From Pseudogracilibacillus sp037892545 (lineage in GTDB: Bacteria > Bacillota > Bacilli > Bacillales > Amphibacillaceae), in the NCBI RefSeq assembly GCF_037892545.1, contig NZ_JBBKBG010000002.1, positions 124,001 to 188,000 of the forward strand: a stretch of DNA of 64,000 nt, given 5' to 3'. The translations under genes were made by a program, and so were the position numbers. Below, in pieces: positions 35,511-43,809 of the stretch. Under the pieces are notes generated by a model, which had not been told where the DNA came from, did no database searches, and saw only the letters and a program-made list of their open reading frames with translations. How positions within the stretch are numbered: position 1 is the stretch's first letter; the number at the start of each line of letters is the position of its first letter.

Positions 35511-37889
35511 GTGAGTAAAATATATAGGAATTTAATGACAAAATTTATGCTCGTATTAATGATTATATTTACTACAATACCAGCAACAGGTTTAGCGGAA
35601 CCTGCCATACATAATGATCAGTCAGAAAATAGTTCCTCTGAGGAGCAAGAACAAAATGTAGAAGAGTCAGAAGAAGTACATACGGAAGATGATGAAGAAG
35701 AGGAGCAAGAAGATACACGTGTTAAGGAAGAAGAAAAAGAAAATGGAAATGATTCATCTGATTCAGAAGTACCAATGGAGTCTGTAGAAACAACTTCTGA
35801 TGAGGAATCAGAAGACGAGACGAATGAGGAAGATGTTCAGGATTCAGCAGAAGATAAAGAAGTGCCTGCAGAAGACGAAATCGAAGAAAATGAAGATGAA
35901 ATCGAAGAAAATGAAAATGATGAAGATGAGAACTTTCAATTAAAAGTAATGCACTTAAATGATACACATTCACATGCAGATAAGTTACCGAAGGCGATTA
36001 CTGAAATAAAAGAACAACGTAAAAACAGTGACAACAACTTATTATTACATGCTGGAGACAGTTTTTCTGGCACATTATATTTTAATTTACATAAAGGAAA
36101 AGCCGATTTGGCAATGTTTAATCTCATGGGCCTTGACGCTTTCACTTTTGGGAATCATGAATTTGATTTAGGGACTTCTGAAGGTCATCCGGAATTGCAA
36201 ACATTTATCGAGAATGCTTCTTTTCCCTTTTTAGGGACGAACGTTGATTTTTCAGATGATCCAACTTTAGCACATGTAAAAGTTCAGGATTCTGTAGTAA
36301 GAGAGGCAAATGGTGGAAAAGCATATAATGCGATTATTAAAGAAATTGATGGGGAAGAAATCGGTATTTTCGGATTAACGACGGAAGATACAAAAAATGT
36401 TGCTAGCCCAGAATTAGTAACATTTTTAAATTATAAAGAATCTGCTGAACGTGCAGTGGACGCACTGGAAGAAGAAGGTGTGAACAAGATTATTGCTGTG
36501 ACACATATTGGGTATGATAGCAATCCAGCAGTAGGAAATGACTTAGTGTTAGCTGAACAAGTGGACGGCATAGATATTATTGTTGGCGGTCACTCACATA
36601 CAGAATTAGACAATACGGTTGTAAAAGGAACAGAAGAAGATCCCACACTAATTGTGCAAACAGGGCAATATGTTGATAATTTAGGGGTTTTAGATGTTGT
36701 GTTTGATGAAGAAGGTAAAATTATTGAACATGAAGGCAAACTAGTTGATTTAACGGATGTGCAAGATGACCCGGAGGCTGTGGACGTTTTAGCAACGTAT
36801 AAAGCCGAAGTAGATGCATTGTTTAATGAACCGAGCGGTGCTGAAGCTTTAAAGGAATTAACGAATCCAAGACATACGAGCGATGATAAGTCAGATAGTG
36901 TTCGTGCAAATGAGACGGAATTAGGAAATCTTGTAACAGATGCAATGTTAGCGAAGGCAAAAGAGAAGTTTCCTGAAACAGAAATAGCTTTACAAAATGG
37001 TGGAGGTATTCGTGCGCCGATAGCAAAGGGAGAAATTACGAACGGAGAAATTATCGAAGTATTACCATTTGGAAATGATCCAGTTGTTGCAACGATAACA
37101 GGAGCAGAACTAAAGGAAATATTAGAGCATAGTGTTAGTCAAGCTCCAAATGAAAATGGTGGTTTTTTACATGTTGCAGGGATGAAATATTATTTTGATA
37201 GTAAGAAAGAAGTTGGGGATAGAGTAATTGACATGCAAGTCTTGAAAAATGGTGAATATATGCCAATTGATTTGCAACAAACATATACAGTTACAACAAA
37301 CCAATTTACAGCACAAGGTGGAGACGGTTTTGAAACATTCGCTAAAGTGTATGAAGAAGGACGTGTCACAAATATTGGGGAAGTAGATTGGGAACAATTG
37401 CGTGATTATATGGTAGAGGAAGAATATTTAAATGGAAAGGTAAATCCTGAAAGAGAGGGGCGTATTTTAGATGCTGCATTGGATGAAATTCCGGAAGATC
37501 CGACTGATCCAGACCCTACACCAACACCGGACCCAGATCCAACGCCAGATCCGAATCCAGACCCTGCACCAACACCGGACCCAGATCCAACGCCAGATCC
37601 GAATCCAGACCCTGCACCAACACCGGACTCAGATCCAACGCCAGACACGAAGCCAGACCCTGCACCAACACCGGATCCAGTTCCAAATGAACCAGGCGAT
37701 GGGAACGAAAATAATACAGAGGAGGATAAGGGAACGGTAATTACACCTGGAAAAGACGATGATGATCAAGCAAAAAGAAGTGCATTACCGAATACTGCAA
37801 CGACAATGTATACGACTCTATTAATTGGTTCTCTATTATTATTAGTAGGTATCGCCATTTATGCCATTCGAAAGTTTCGTATGAATTAA
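35511..37889 (+). CDS. Cell-wall-anchored 5'-nucleotidase/metallophosphoesterase with LPNTA motif
   Basis: A 792-residue surface protein. Signal peptide (about 1-29), a very acidic Glu/Asp linker (about 35-145), then a calcineurin-like metallophosphatase (NDTHSH, AGDSFSG, FGNHEFD, VTHIG, GGHSHT) and the 5'-nucleotidase C-terminal domain (NGGGIRAPI, FTAQGGDGF). After that comes a Pro-Asp-rich repeat of 16 residues per unit (about 668-725), the sorting motif LPNTA, a hydrophobic span and a basic tail, so it is a sortase substrate. The usual role is extracellular phosphate and purine scavenging, as in YfkN. Start is GTG with AAAGGAGG upstream. The class D sortase at 54970 is a plausible partner. 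Confidence 0.93.
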   Translation: MSKIYRNLMTKFMLVLMIIFTTIPATGLAEPAIHNDQSENSSSEEQEQNVEESEEVHTEDDEEEEQEDTRVKEEEKENGNDSSDSEVPMESVETTSDEESEDETNEEDVQDSAEDKEVPAEDEIEENEDEIEENENDEDENFQLKVMHLNDTHSHADKLPKAITEIKEQRKNSDNNLLLHAGDSFSGTLYFNLHKGKADLAMFNLMGLDAFTFGNHEFDLGTSEGHPELQTFIENASFPFLGTNVDFSDDPTLAHVKVQDSVVREANGGKAYNAIIKEIDGEEIGIFGLTTEDTKNVASPELVTFLNYKESAERAVDALEEEGVNKIIAVTHIGYDSNPAVGNDLVLAEQVDGIDIIVGGHSHTELDNTVVKGTEEDPTLIVQTGQYVDNLGVLDVVFDEEGKIIEHEGKLVDLTDVQDDPEAVDVLATYKAEVDALFNEPSGAEALKELTNPRHTSDDKSDSVRANETELGNLVTDAMLAKAKEKFPETEIALQNGGGIRAPIAKGEITNGEIIEVLPFGNDPVVATITGAELKEILEHSVSQAPNENGGFLHVAGMKYYFDSKKEVGDRVIDMQVLKNGEYMPIDLQQTYTVTTNQFTAQGGDGFETFAKVYEEGRVTNIGEVDWEQLRDYMVEEEYLNGKVNPEREGRILDAALDEIPEDPTDPDPTPTPDPDPTPDPNPDPAPTPDPDPTPDPNPDPAPTPDSDPTPDTKPDPAPTPDPVPNEPGDGNENNTEEDKGTVITPGKDDDDQAKRSALPNTATTMYTTLLIGSLLLLVGIAIYAIRKFRMN
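37512..37685 (+). repeat. 48-bp tandem repeat in surface protein gene
   Basis: Three full copies and a partial fourth begin at 37512, 37560, 37608 and 37656. Copies 1 and 2 differ by one base. Each encodes 16 residues of the D-P-T-P-T-P-D-P-D-P-T-P-D-P-N-P type, a flexible wall-spanning linker whose copy number can change by recombination. Confidence 0.95.
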
Positions 37890-37901
37890 AAGATAGACCT
37901 G

Positions 37902-37945
37902 AGACCTTTTACATCGGACGAAGTTTCGTATGTAAAAGGTCTTTT
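37902..37945 (+). terminator. Terminator after nucleotidase gene
   Basis: AGACCTTTTACAT pairs with ATGTAAAAGGTCT, then TTTTATTTTT. Confidence 0.85.
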
Positions 37946-37976
37946 ATTTTTAAAACTATGAAAGGAGTTGTGTTCT

Positions 37977-38081
37977 ATGTGTCATGCAAATATAACCATT
38001 ACGACGGATGTGAAAAAACGGACATTGAAGAGTAAGAGTGCGATAAGTATCATTATAGGAGCGACAAGAAGGGGAAAATAA
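37977..38081 (+). CDS. Small ORF with ribosome site and own terminator
   Basis: A 34-codon frame with AAAGGAG nine bases upstream; the product is basic (seven Lys/Arg near the end). A terminator follows 12 bases after the stop. It may be a small regulatory peptide or a short leader. No homologue recognised. Confidence 0.35.
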   Translation: MCHANITITTDVKKRTLKSKSAISIIIGATRRGK

Positions 38082-38092
38082 AGATCATCACT

Positions 38093-38127
38093 AGCTAACG
38101 ATCGTGTAAGATTGTTAGCTTTTTTTA
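38093..38127 (+). terminator. Terminator after small ORF
   Basis: GCTAACGATC pairs with GATTGTTAGC (one G-U), followed by TTTTTTT. Confidence 0.85.
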
Positions 38128-38178
38128 TGAAAAAATATGGTAAGATAGATAGAAGTAAAAAGAGAGGTAGTGAATGAT

Positions 38179-39366
38179 GTGAATGAACGAATTTTACAAC
38201 TTGCAAAAACATATGAACAAGAAACTATCGCTATTCGCACCTATTTATATGAACATCCAGAAGTAAGTAGTAAAGAATATGAAACATCACGCTATTTAAA
38301 AGAAAAAGTTGCAGCAATGGGTTTAAAAATAGAAGAAGTGGAAGGTACAGGCTTTACTGCTTTACTAGATACAGGGAAACCGGGAAGAACGATTGGAATT
38401 CGGACAGATATCGACGCACTCCCTGTTACAGAAAATCCGAATAATTTGGCAGGACCACGAAAGTACCGTTCTAAACATCATGGTGTTATGCATGCATGTG
38501 GGCATGATGGACATATGGCGATTGTTTTAACGACGATAAAAATTTTAACAGAACTACATACATTCTTAACCGGTAAAATTTATTTCATTTTTGAAGAAGG
38601 GGAAGAAATTGGTAGTGGTATTGATGCAATGATCGAACATTTAAAAGGAAAACAAATAGAAGCTATTTATGGTAATCATTTGGTGGCCTTCTTGGAATCG
38701 GGGAAAGTTAGTATCGATGCTGGGCCTAAAATGGCCGGTGTTATTTTTGTTGATTTTACGGTGCATGGAAAAAGTGGCCATGGAGCACGGCCAGATTTAT
38801 CGGTCAATCCAATTTTTGCGACGGCGAATGTATTGACAGGATTAACAAGTGCATGGGCAAATCGAATTGATGTGAATAAAACTGTTACGTTAGGATTAAC
38901 GAAAATTAATGGTGGGACTGCTCATAATGTCATTCCAAATGATGTAACAGTCGGTGGAACATTACGTTTCTATGATGCGGATGAGGGGAAGAAAGCTTTA
39001 TCCATTTTAAAAGATGTTGCTACGCAAACAGCTGCAGCACATCAATGTTCTATAACATTTAATGAAAAAACAAAAATCGTTGCACCTGCATTGATCAATG
39101 ATGAAAAATTGGCTGATATAGCAATAAAAGGATTAGCAGAAGTTTTACCACATAGAAATGTGGAAGGAGTACAATGGTTTGCTTCTGAACCATTTAGTCG
39201 ATATAGCGAGTTATGTCCCATTGTATATGGATTTATCGGGATGAAAAATGATACATACGGGAGTGGAGCGGCACACCACAATGATTATTTTGATGTCGAT
39301 GAAAATGCTTTGATTTATGGGGTCATTGCAACGACAAAAATTGCCGTTGATTTTTTACGACGATAA
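38179..39366 (+). CDS. M20 family amidohydrolase
   Basis: A 395-residue zinc metallohydrolase of the M20/HipO-like family (N-acyl amino acid or peptide hydrolases). Motifs: GIRTDIDALPV, the metal-binding CGHDGHMA (about 110-117), the catalytic EEGEEIGSG and a dimerisation domain with HGKSGHGARPDLSVNP. GTG at 38179 is 11 bases from AGAGAGG; the GTG at 38170 is too close. It heads the block in which enzymes alternate with DUF5105-like surface proteins. Confidence 0.88.
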   Translation: MNERILQLAKTYEQETIAIRTYLYEHPEVSSKEYETSRYLKEKVAAMGLKIEEVEGTGFTALLDTGKPGRTIGIRTDIDALPVTENPNNLAGPRKYRSKHHGVMHACGHDGHMAIVLTTIKILTELHTFLTGKIYFIFEEGEEIGSGIDAMIEHLKGKQIEAIYGNHLVAFLESGKVSIDAGPKMAGVIFVDFTVHGKSGHGARPDLSVNPIFATANVLTGLTSAWANRIDVNKTVTLGLTKINGGTAHNVIPNDVTVGGTLRFYDADEGKKALSILKDVATQTAAAHQCSITFNEKTKIVAPALINDEKLADIAIKGLAEVLPHRNVEGVQWFASEPFSRYSELCPIVYGFIGMKNDTYGSGAAHHNDYFDVDENALIYGVIATTKIAVDFLRR

Positions 39367-39401
39367 GTTTGTTGGAGAAATTTAGAAAGTGAGGAGCTTT
39401 T

Positions 39402-40448
39402 ATGCAAAGAGTACCCATGCTTTTATGCATGATGTTTATTCTTTTTCTTTCTGCTTGTAGCATGGGGGAAGAGACGATACGTGAAGAGGAAGTAGACCCA
39501 GTTGCTCCGTCAAATGATGTGGAGGTAATAGTAAAGGATATTCAATATGTCTTGTTGGATAATGATGGGACTTTTCATGAAGATAATGAAGAACAAACGA
39601 TTAAAGTAACAATTGATTTAAGAAATAATATGGATGAAACGAGAGATTTTTATCCAGATATGGACATGGTTTTAATACATAACGAAGGAGAAATTATTGA
39701 AGCGAAATCTCCATCTAAGTTACCGTCTGGAATCGACATTGCCGAGTTTAGCCAAAATCCTTCTGTTAACTCGGAAGAAGAAAAACTTTTTCACGCATTA
39801 TTTAACATAGAAAAAGATGCATCTTATGAATTGGAAGTAACTTTGCCACCTGCAAATAAAGTGAAAATACCATTTGATTTAGCAGATTATGAGATGAACA
39901 TAGATGAAATGACAGAACCTGAATTAGCAATGGAAACATATTTAGAACAAGTTGTGTTAGGAAAGGAAGAAATAGCTGAAGATGTTATCGATATCCATCT
40001 TGAGAATGAATTGCAGGAGGCATACCAGGTTTTTGCAGAAAAAATGAAAAAAGTTATCTTTTATGATGTATCAGAAGAAACGATTGAAGCATTATTTGAA
40101 GAGTATGTGCCATATGTACAAGAAAACTCGGTTATAGATGTCAAAGTTATAGCGAACACAAATGCTCAAGCCGTTGTTGAAATCGATTATGCAGCATTAG
40201 ACCAACGAAAAATGCTAGAAAAAGTATTAAAGCAGGAAAAGATTTTTGACGGATTAACCGAAGAAGCATTCGTTGAAAAAGTGGTAGAAATTTTGCCAAC
40301 AACATTTGAAGAATTAGAAGTAAAAGAAGCGAAAGAACCAATGAAAATAACATTAGAGAAAAAGAAATCTAAATGGTATATACCTGAACGCGAATTAGAC
40401 AATAAAGAGCGTTTATTACGTGCATTTTTTGCAGGAGGTATTTACTAA
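39402..40448 (+). CDS. DUF5105-like lipoprotein, paralogue 1
   Basis: A 348-residue lipoprotein. Lipobox LSAC with acylated Cys (about residue 19). An N-terminal immunoglobulin-like domain (about 40-165) has alternating strands like DUF4352 proteins; the C-terminal half (about 170-348) is helical and ends with KWYIPERELDNKERLLRAF and the tail FAGGIY, which match the two related proteins downstream. The C-terminal half fits DUF5105, found in Firmicute lipoproteins. Ligand unknown. Closely spaced with the M20 gene upstream and the FAH gene downstream. Confidence 0.75.
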   Translation: MQRVPMLLCMMFILFLSACSMGEETIREEEVDPVAPSNDVEVIVKDIQYVLLDNDGTFHEDNEEQTIKVTIDLRNNMDETRDFYPDMDMVLIHNEGEIIEAKSPSKLPSGIDIAEFSQNPSVNSEEEKLFHALFNIEKDASYELEVTLPPANKVKIPFDLADYEMNIDEMTEPELAMETYLEQVVLGKEEIAEDVIDIHLENELQEAYQVFAEKMKKVIFYDVSEETIEALFEEYVPYVQENSVIDVKVIANTNAQAVVEIDYAALDQRKMLEKVLKQEKIFDGLTEEAFVEKVVEILPTTFEELEVKEAKEPMKITLEKKKSKWYIPERELDNKERLLRAFFAGGIY

Positions 40449-40473
40449 TAATATGGAAAGAGAGTGAGATTGG

Positions 40474-41106
40474 ATGGATGAGATTAAAAATATTTATTGT
40501 ATTGGTAGAAACTATGTCGAACATGTACATGAACTAGGCAATATCGTCCCAACTTCTCCTGTTGTTTTTACTAAACCAACACATGCTTTAGTAGAAGCAA
40601 ATGGCCAGGAAATCGTTCTTCCTTCGAATCAAGGAGAGGTACATTTTGAAGCAGAATTAGTCATTAAAATGGGACAAGATTATGATCCTGAATTACCTGT
40701 ACAAGATCTAATTAGTGAAATGACAATCGGTCTTGATTTAACTTTACGAGATGTACAAAGTGCACTAAAGGAAAAACAACATCCTTGGTTATTATCAAAA
40801 GGATTTCCGAATGCGGCTATTATAGGAAAATTTATCCCGTTTCCTGGTATAGAATCATGTGCTAAAAAAGACTTCCGCTTGTTTATTCAAAATTCTTTAC
40901 GGCAGAAGGGAAACATCCAACATATGATATTTCCGATTGGACACCTCATTCGTTTTATTGGAGAAAACCTTGGGCTTAAAAAGGGAGATATTATTTTCAC
41001 TGGTACACCTGAGGGGGTTGGCCCATTACAAGAAGGGGATACTTTATCGCTATGGTGGGAAGAAGAAGAGCTTGGTACTTGTACAATGACATTTCATCAT
41101 ACATAA
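40474..41106 (+). CDS. Fumarylacetoacetate hydrolase family protein
   Basis: A 210-residue FAH-fold enzyme. The metal-binding acidic residues are in the HFEAELVIKMG segment and in DLTLRDVQ; the catalytic region FTGTPEGVGPL is near the C terminus. These enzymes hydrolyse or isomerise 2,4-diketoacids, oxaloacetate or related ring-cleavage products; the substrate here is not predictable. GAGAGTGAG precedes the ATG. It lies 26 bases after the first DUF5105-like gene. Confidence 0.85.
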   Translation: MDEIKNIYCIGRNYVEHVHELGNIVPTSPVVFTKPTHALVEANGQEIVLPSNQGEVHFEAELVIKMGQDYDPELPVQDLISEMTIGLDLTLRDVQSALKEKQHPWLLSKGFPNAAIIGKFIPFPGIESCAKKDFRLFIQNSLRQKGNIQHMIFPIGHLIRFIGENLGLKKGDIIFTGTPEGVGPLQEGDTLSLWWEEEELGTCTMTFHHT

Positions 41107-41202
41107 ATGAATGAAAACACTTTTGAGATGAGATGGGAATGATGGTAATTTTTTGCAAATATAAGCTATTTTCTTCCACAATGGCGTGATAGGGGGATTT
41201 AC

Positions 41203-42258
41203 ATGAGGGAAAGGATTCGTGTTCTTTTAGCAATCGTTATGTTGCTAGTATTTACGGCTTGTAGTGCTGGTGAGGATAAAGAGGCAGATTCAACAAGAAA
41301 AAGTAAAGTATTAGAAGCAACCGTAGAAGATGGGGCATTCATTTTATCGTCTACAAATGATGAATTTGATCCTGAAGGAGATACAGGGACGATTAAATTA
41401 AATGTTGCTGTAAAAAATATAACAGATCGTTCGATGAATCTTTTCCCGGAAAAAGATATGCAATTATTTGATGGGGATGAACAAATTGACGCTGTAAGTA
41501 TTTTCGATGCCTCCATTGAATTAGACGTCCCATCAAACACATCAATAGGAGCAAACAAAAAGAAAACGTTTAGTGTGTTATTTGAAGTAGAACGTAACAA
41601 AGAATATGAATTACATATTGAACCACTTTTAATGTCAGGTGAAGGGGTGGAATCGGTAACATTTCCTGTCGATATGAGTGAATTTGACGATACGTATGAA
41701 GTGTTACAAGAACCTGTGGATGTATTAACGGCTTATTTGGATACCATTTATTTTGATGAAAAAGATGAAAAATTAGAAGAAATGATGCAAGTAGACGTAG
41801 AAAAACAGTTAAAAGAAGCAGAAAAGGAATTTACACAATTTTTAGATGATGCAACGTTTAAAGATATTTCTGATAAACAAACAGCGAAACTTTATGAAAC
41901 ATATGTGGAAACATTAAAAGATAAGGGAGAATATCATATTCAATTAAAAGGTAACTCTGGTGAACATGCAGTGGTAGAATTGCAATATAAAGGGATTTCT
42001 GCGGTAGATGTAGGGGATGAATTTTCGAATGTCCGAAAAGATTACTTGGAGAAATCTGCTAACTATGATAGGAAAAAAGCAGACGAATATGCTATTTCTC
42101 AGTTAGATAAAATTATAAGGGATACAGATTCTACAGAAGGTCGAGATAATCTTGAGATTAGAATGGTGAAAAAAGATGAAAAATGGACATTTGAAAGTGG
42201 ATACTCAGATGCTGCAAAAGAGTTAAATAGAATTTTTGCAGGTGGACGAATTTATTAA
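41203..42258 (+). CDS. DUF5105-like lipoprotein, paralogue 2
   Basis: A 351-residue lipoprotein. Lipobox FTAC with Cys20. The N-terminal beta domain has LFPEKDMQLFDGDEQID, equivalent to VRPESDIVLYDGDKQID in paralogue 3; the C-terminal half ends KWTFESGYSDAAKELNRIF and FAGGRIY, closely like the other two copies. AGGGGG lies seven bases before the ATG. A small peptide gene begins right at its stop codon. Confidence 0.78.
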   Translation: MRERIRVLLAIVMLLVFTACSAGEDKEADSTRKSKVLEATVEDGAFILSSTNDEFDPEGDTGTIKLNVAVKNITDRSMNLFPEKDMQLFDGDEQIDAVSIFDASIELDVPSNTSIGANKKKTFSVLFEVERNKEYELHIEPLLMSGEGVESVTFPVDMSEFDDTYEVLQEPVDVLTAYLDTIYFDEKDEKLEEMMQVDVEKQLKEAEKEFTQFLDDATFKDISDKQTAKLYETYVETLKDKGEYHIQLKGNSGEHAVVELQYKGISAVDVGDEFSNVRKDYLEKSANYDRKKADEYAISQLDKIIRDTDSTEGRDNLEIRMVKKDEKWTFESGYSDAAKELNRIFAGGRIY

Positions 42259-42345
42259 ATGAAGTCAATAATTGGTATGATGATCGCCATCATAGTTTGT
42301 GCTGTGATTGCTATTTTTCCATATGGTTATTTTCATCTTAAATAA
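42259..42345 (+). CDS. Small single-span membrane peptide
   Basis: A 28-codon frame starts immediately after the paralogue 2 stop (TAA-ATG). The product is one hydrophobic helix with a Met-Lys start. GGTGG lies 12 bases upstream, so initiation could be by re-initiation. Its reality is uncertain. Confidence 0.35.
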   Translation: MKSIIGMMIAIIVCAVIAIFPYGYFHLK

Positions 42346-42480
42346 GCTCTCTAGCGGAGCGACAGCCTCCTTTTCAGGTATTATTACCATTCGGATGATA
42401 CATTTGATTCTGTTATGTGAATAAGGAGATAGATTTATGTTGTCTCGTTTTTTCTTCTAAACCTCTATATCCACTTCATA

Positions 42481-42508
42481 TTGACGGAATTCGATTTCAT
42501 AGTATGCT
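42481..42508 (+). promoter_or_regulatory. Sigma-A-like promoter of ammonia-lyase gene
   Basis: TTGACG (42481-42486), 16 bases, TATGCT (42503-42508), about 35 bases before the gene. A 7-codon ORF with AAGGAG (42437-42460) lies upstream of it. Confidence 0.5.
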
Positions 42509-42541
42509 TATCTTTATATATTGTAAAGGGGATAACACAAA

Positions 42542-43753
42542 ATGAGTGACAAAGTGAAAGCGATCCAAAATACATTTTTTGATGCAACATTTAATGAAAC
42601 CGAGTTACAATATTTTTCAAAAGACGTGATGCAAAAAGTTTTTCAATTTCAACAGACGAGTGAAAAGTTTACGAAAACCCCACTCATCTCCCTTCATCAG
42701 TTAGCAGCTCATATTGGTGTTGAAAAAGTCTTTATCAAAGATGAATCCAAACGATTTGGCTTAAATGCGTTCAAAGTAATGGGCGGTATTTATGCCATTG
42801 GAAAATATATGGCACAACTACTAGGAAAAGATATAAGCGAAGTGACATTTGAACAATTACGATCCAAAGAAGTAAAAGAAAAAATTGGAGAGATCACATT
42901 CATTTCTGCAACGGATGGAAATCATGGACGTGGGGTTGCCTGGGCAGCAAGAGAATTAGGGCAAAAAGCAATCATTTATATGCCAAAAGGTGCTTCCAAT
43001 CATCGGCTACAAGCTCTGAAAGATGAAGGGGCACAAGCGGAAATAACAGACGTAAACTATGATGAGACGATTCGTATTTGTCACCGACTTGCAGAAAAAA
43101 ATGGCTATGTCTTGGTTCAGGATACAGCATGGGAAGGATATGATGAAATTCCATTATGGATTATGCAAGGCTATGCAACGATCGTCCAAGAAATAGCGGA
43201 AGAATTAACAACGACAGATGAAGCACCACCAACACATGTATTTGTTCAAGCTGGTGTCGGTTCTTTTGCCGCAGGAATAGTTGCATCACTTATCCAATTA
43301 TATGGAACGGAGAAGATGAAGTTTTTCGTTGTAGAACCTAGATTAGCAGATTGCTACTATCGTTCCTTTGCCAATAATGGAGGAAACATTGAAGCGGTCA
43401 CAGGGGATATGCATTCGATTATGGCAGGATTATGTTGTGGAGAACCAAATGTAAGAGCATTTCGGATATTAAAACAATATACGAATACATTTTATTCTTG
43501 TGAAGATGAGATAGCTGCATTAGGCATGCGTATATTAGGAAATCCTCTAGAACAGGATGAACAAATTGTTTCAGGGGAGTCTGGTGCGGTTTCACTTGGA
43601 TTAGTATATTATATGAAAAAGTACGCTACCTCATTAGCGGAACAAATTGGTTTAGATGAACATGCTCGTATCCTTATTATTAATTCAGAAGGAGATACAG
43701 ACCCTGTTCATTATCGTGATGTCGTTTGGCATGGGGGAAATGCTACTATGTAA
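42542..43753 (+). CDS. Diaminopropionate ammonia-lyase
   Basis: A 403-residue PLP-dependent enzyme of the tryptophan synthase beta/threonine dehydratase fold. It has the lysine-containing FGLNAFKVMGG motif (about 75-85), TDGNHGRGVAW, and the QDTAWEGYDEIP segment characteristic of diaminopropionate ammonia-lyase (DpaL/YgeX). Both chiral forms of 2,3-diaminopropionate are converted to pyruvate and ammonia. AAAGGGG precedes the ATG. An M20 hydrolase, as in the E. coli ygeX-ygeY region, is encoded nearby. Confidence 0.9.
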   Translation: MSDKVKAIQNTFFDATFNETELQYFSKDVMQKVFQFQQTSEKFTKTPLISLHQLAAHIGVEKVFIKDESKRFGLNAFKVMGGIYAIGKYMAQLLGKDISEVTFEQLRSKEVKEKIGEITFISATDGNHGRGVAWAARELGQKAIIYMPKGASNHRLQALKDEGAQAEITDVNYDETIRICHRLAEKNGYVLVQDTAWEGYDEIPLWIMQGYATIVQEIAEELTTTDEAPPTHVFVQAGVGSFAAGIVASLIQLYGTEKMKFFVVEPRLADCYYRSFANNGGNIEAVTGDMHSIMAGLCCGEPNVRAFRILKQYTNTFYSCEDEIAALGMRILGNPLEQDEQIVSGESGAVSLGLVYYMKKYATSLAEQIGLDEHARILIINSEGDTDPVHYRDVVWHGGNATM

Positions 43754-43809
43754 TAATGCGTTCCCATTTAATGGTATAATATGTGTAAAGTCATTAGGAG
43801 TGGTATGAC

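Noticed and set aside
37406..37648. Gly/Ser-rich antisense frame over the Pro-Asp repeats
   Set aside because: Mirror of the 48-bp repeats; not independent coding sequence.
37512..37685. CRISPR-like array
   Set aside because: Units are directly tandem with no spacers and lie in frame inside a surface protein gene.
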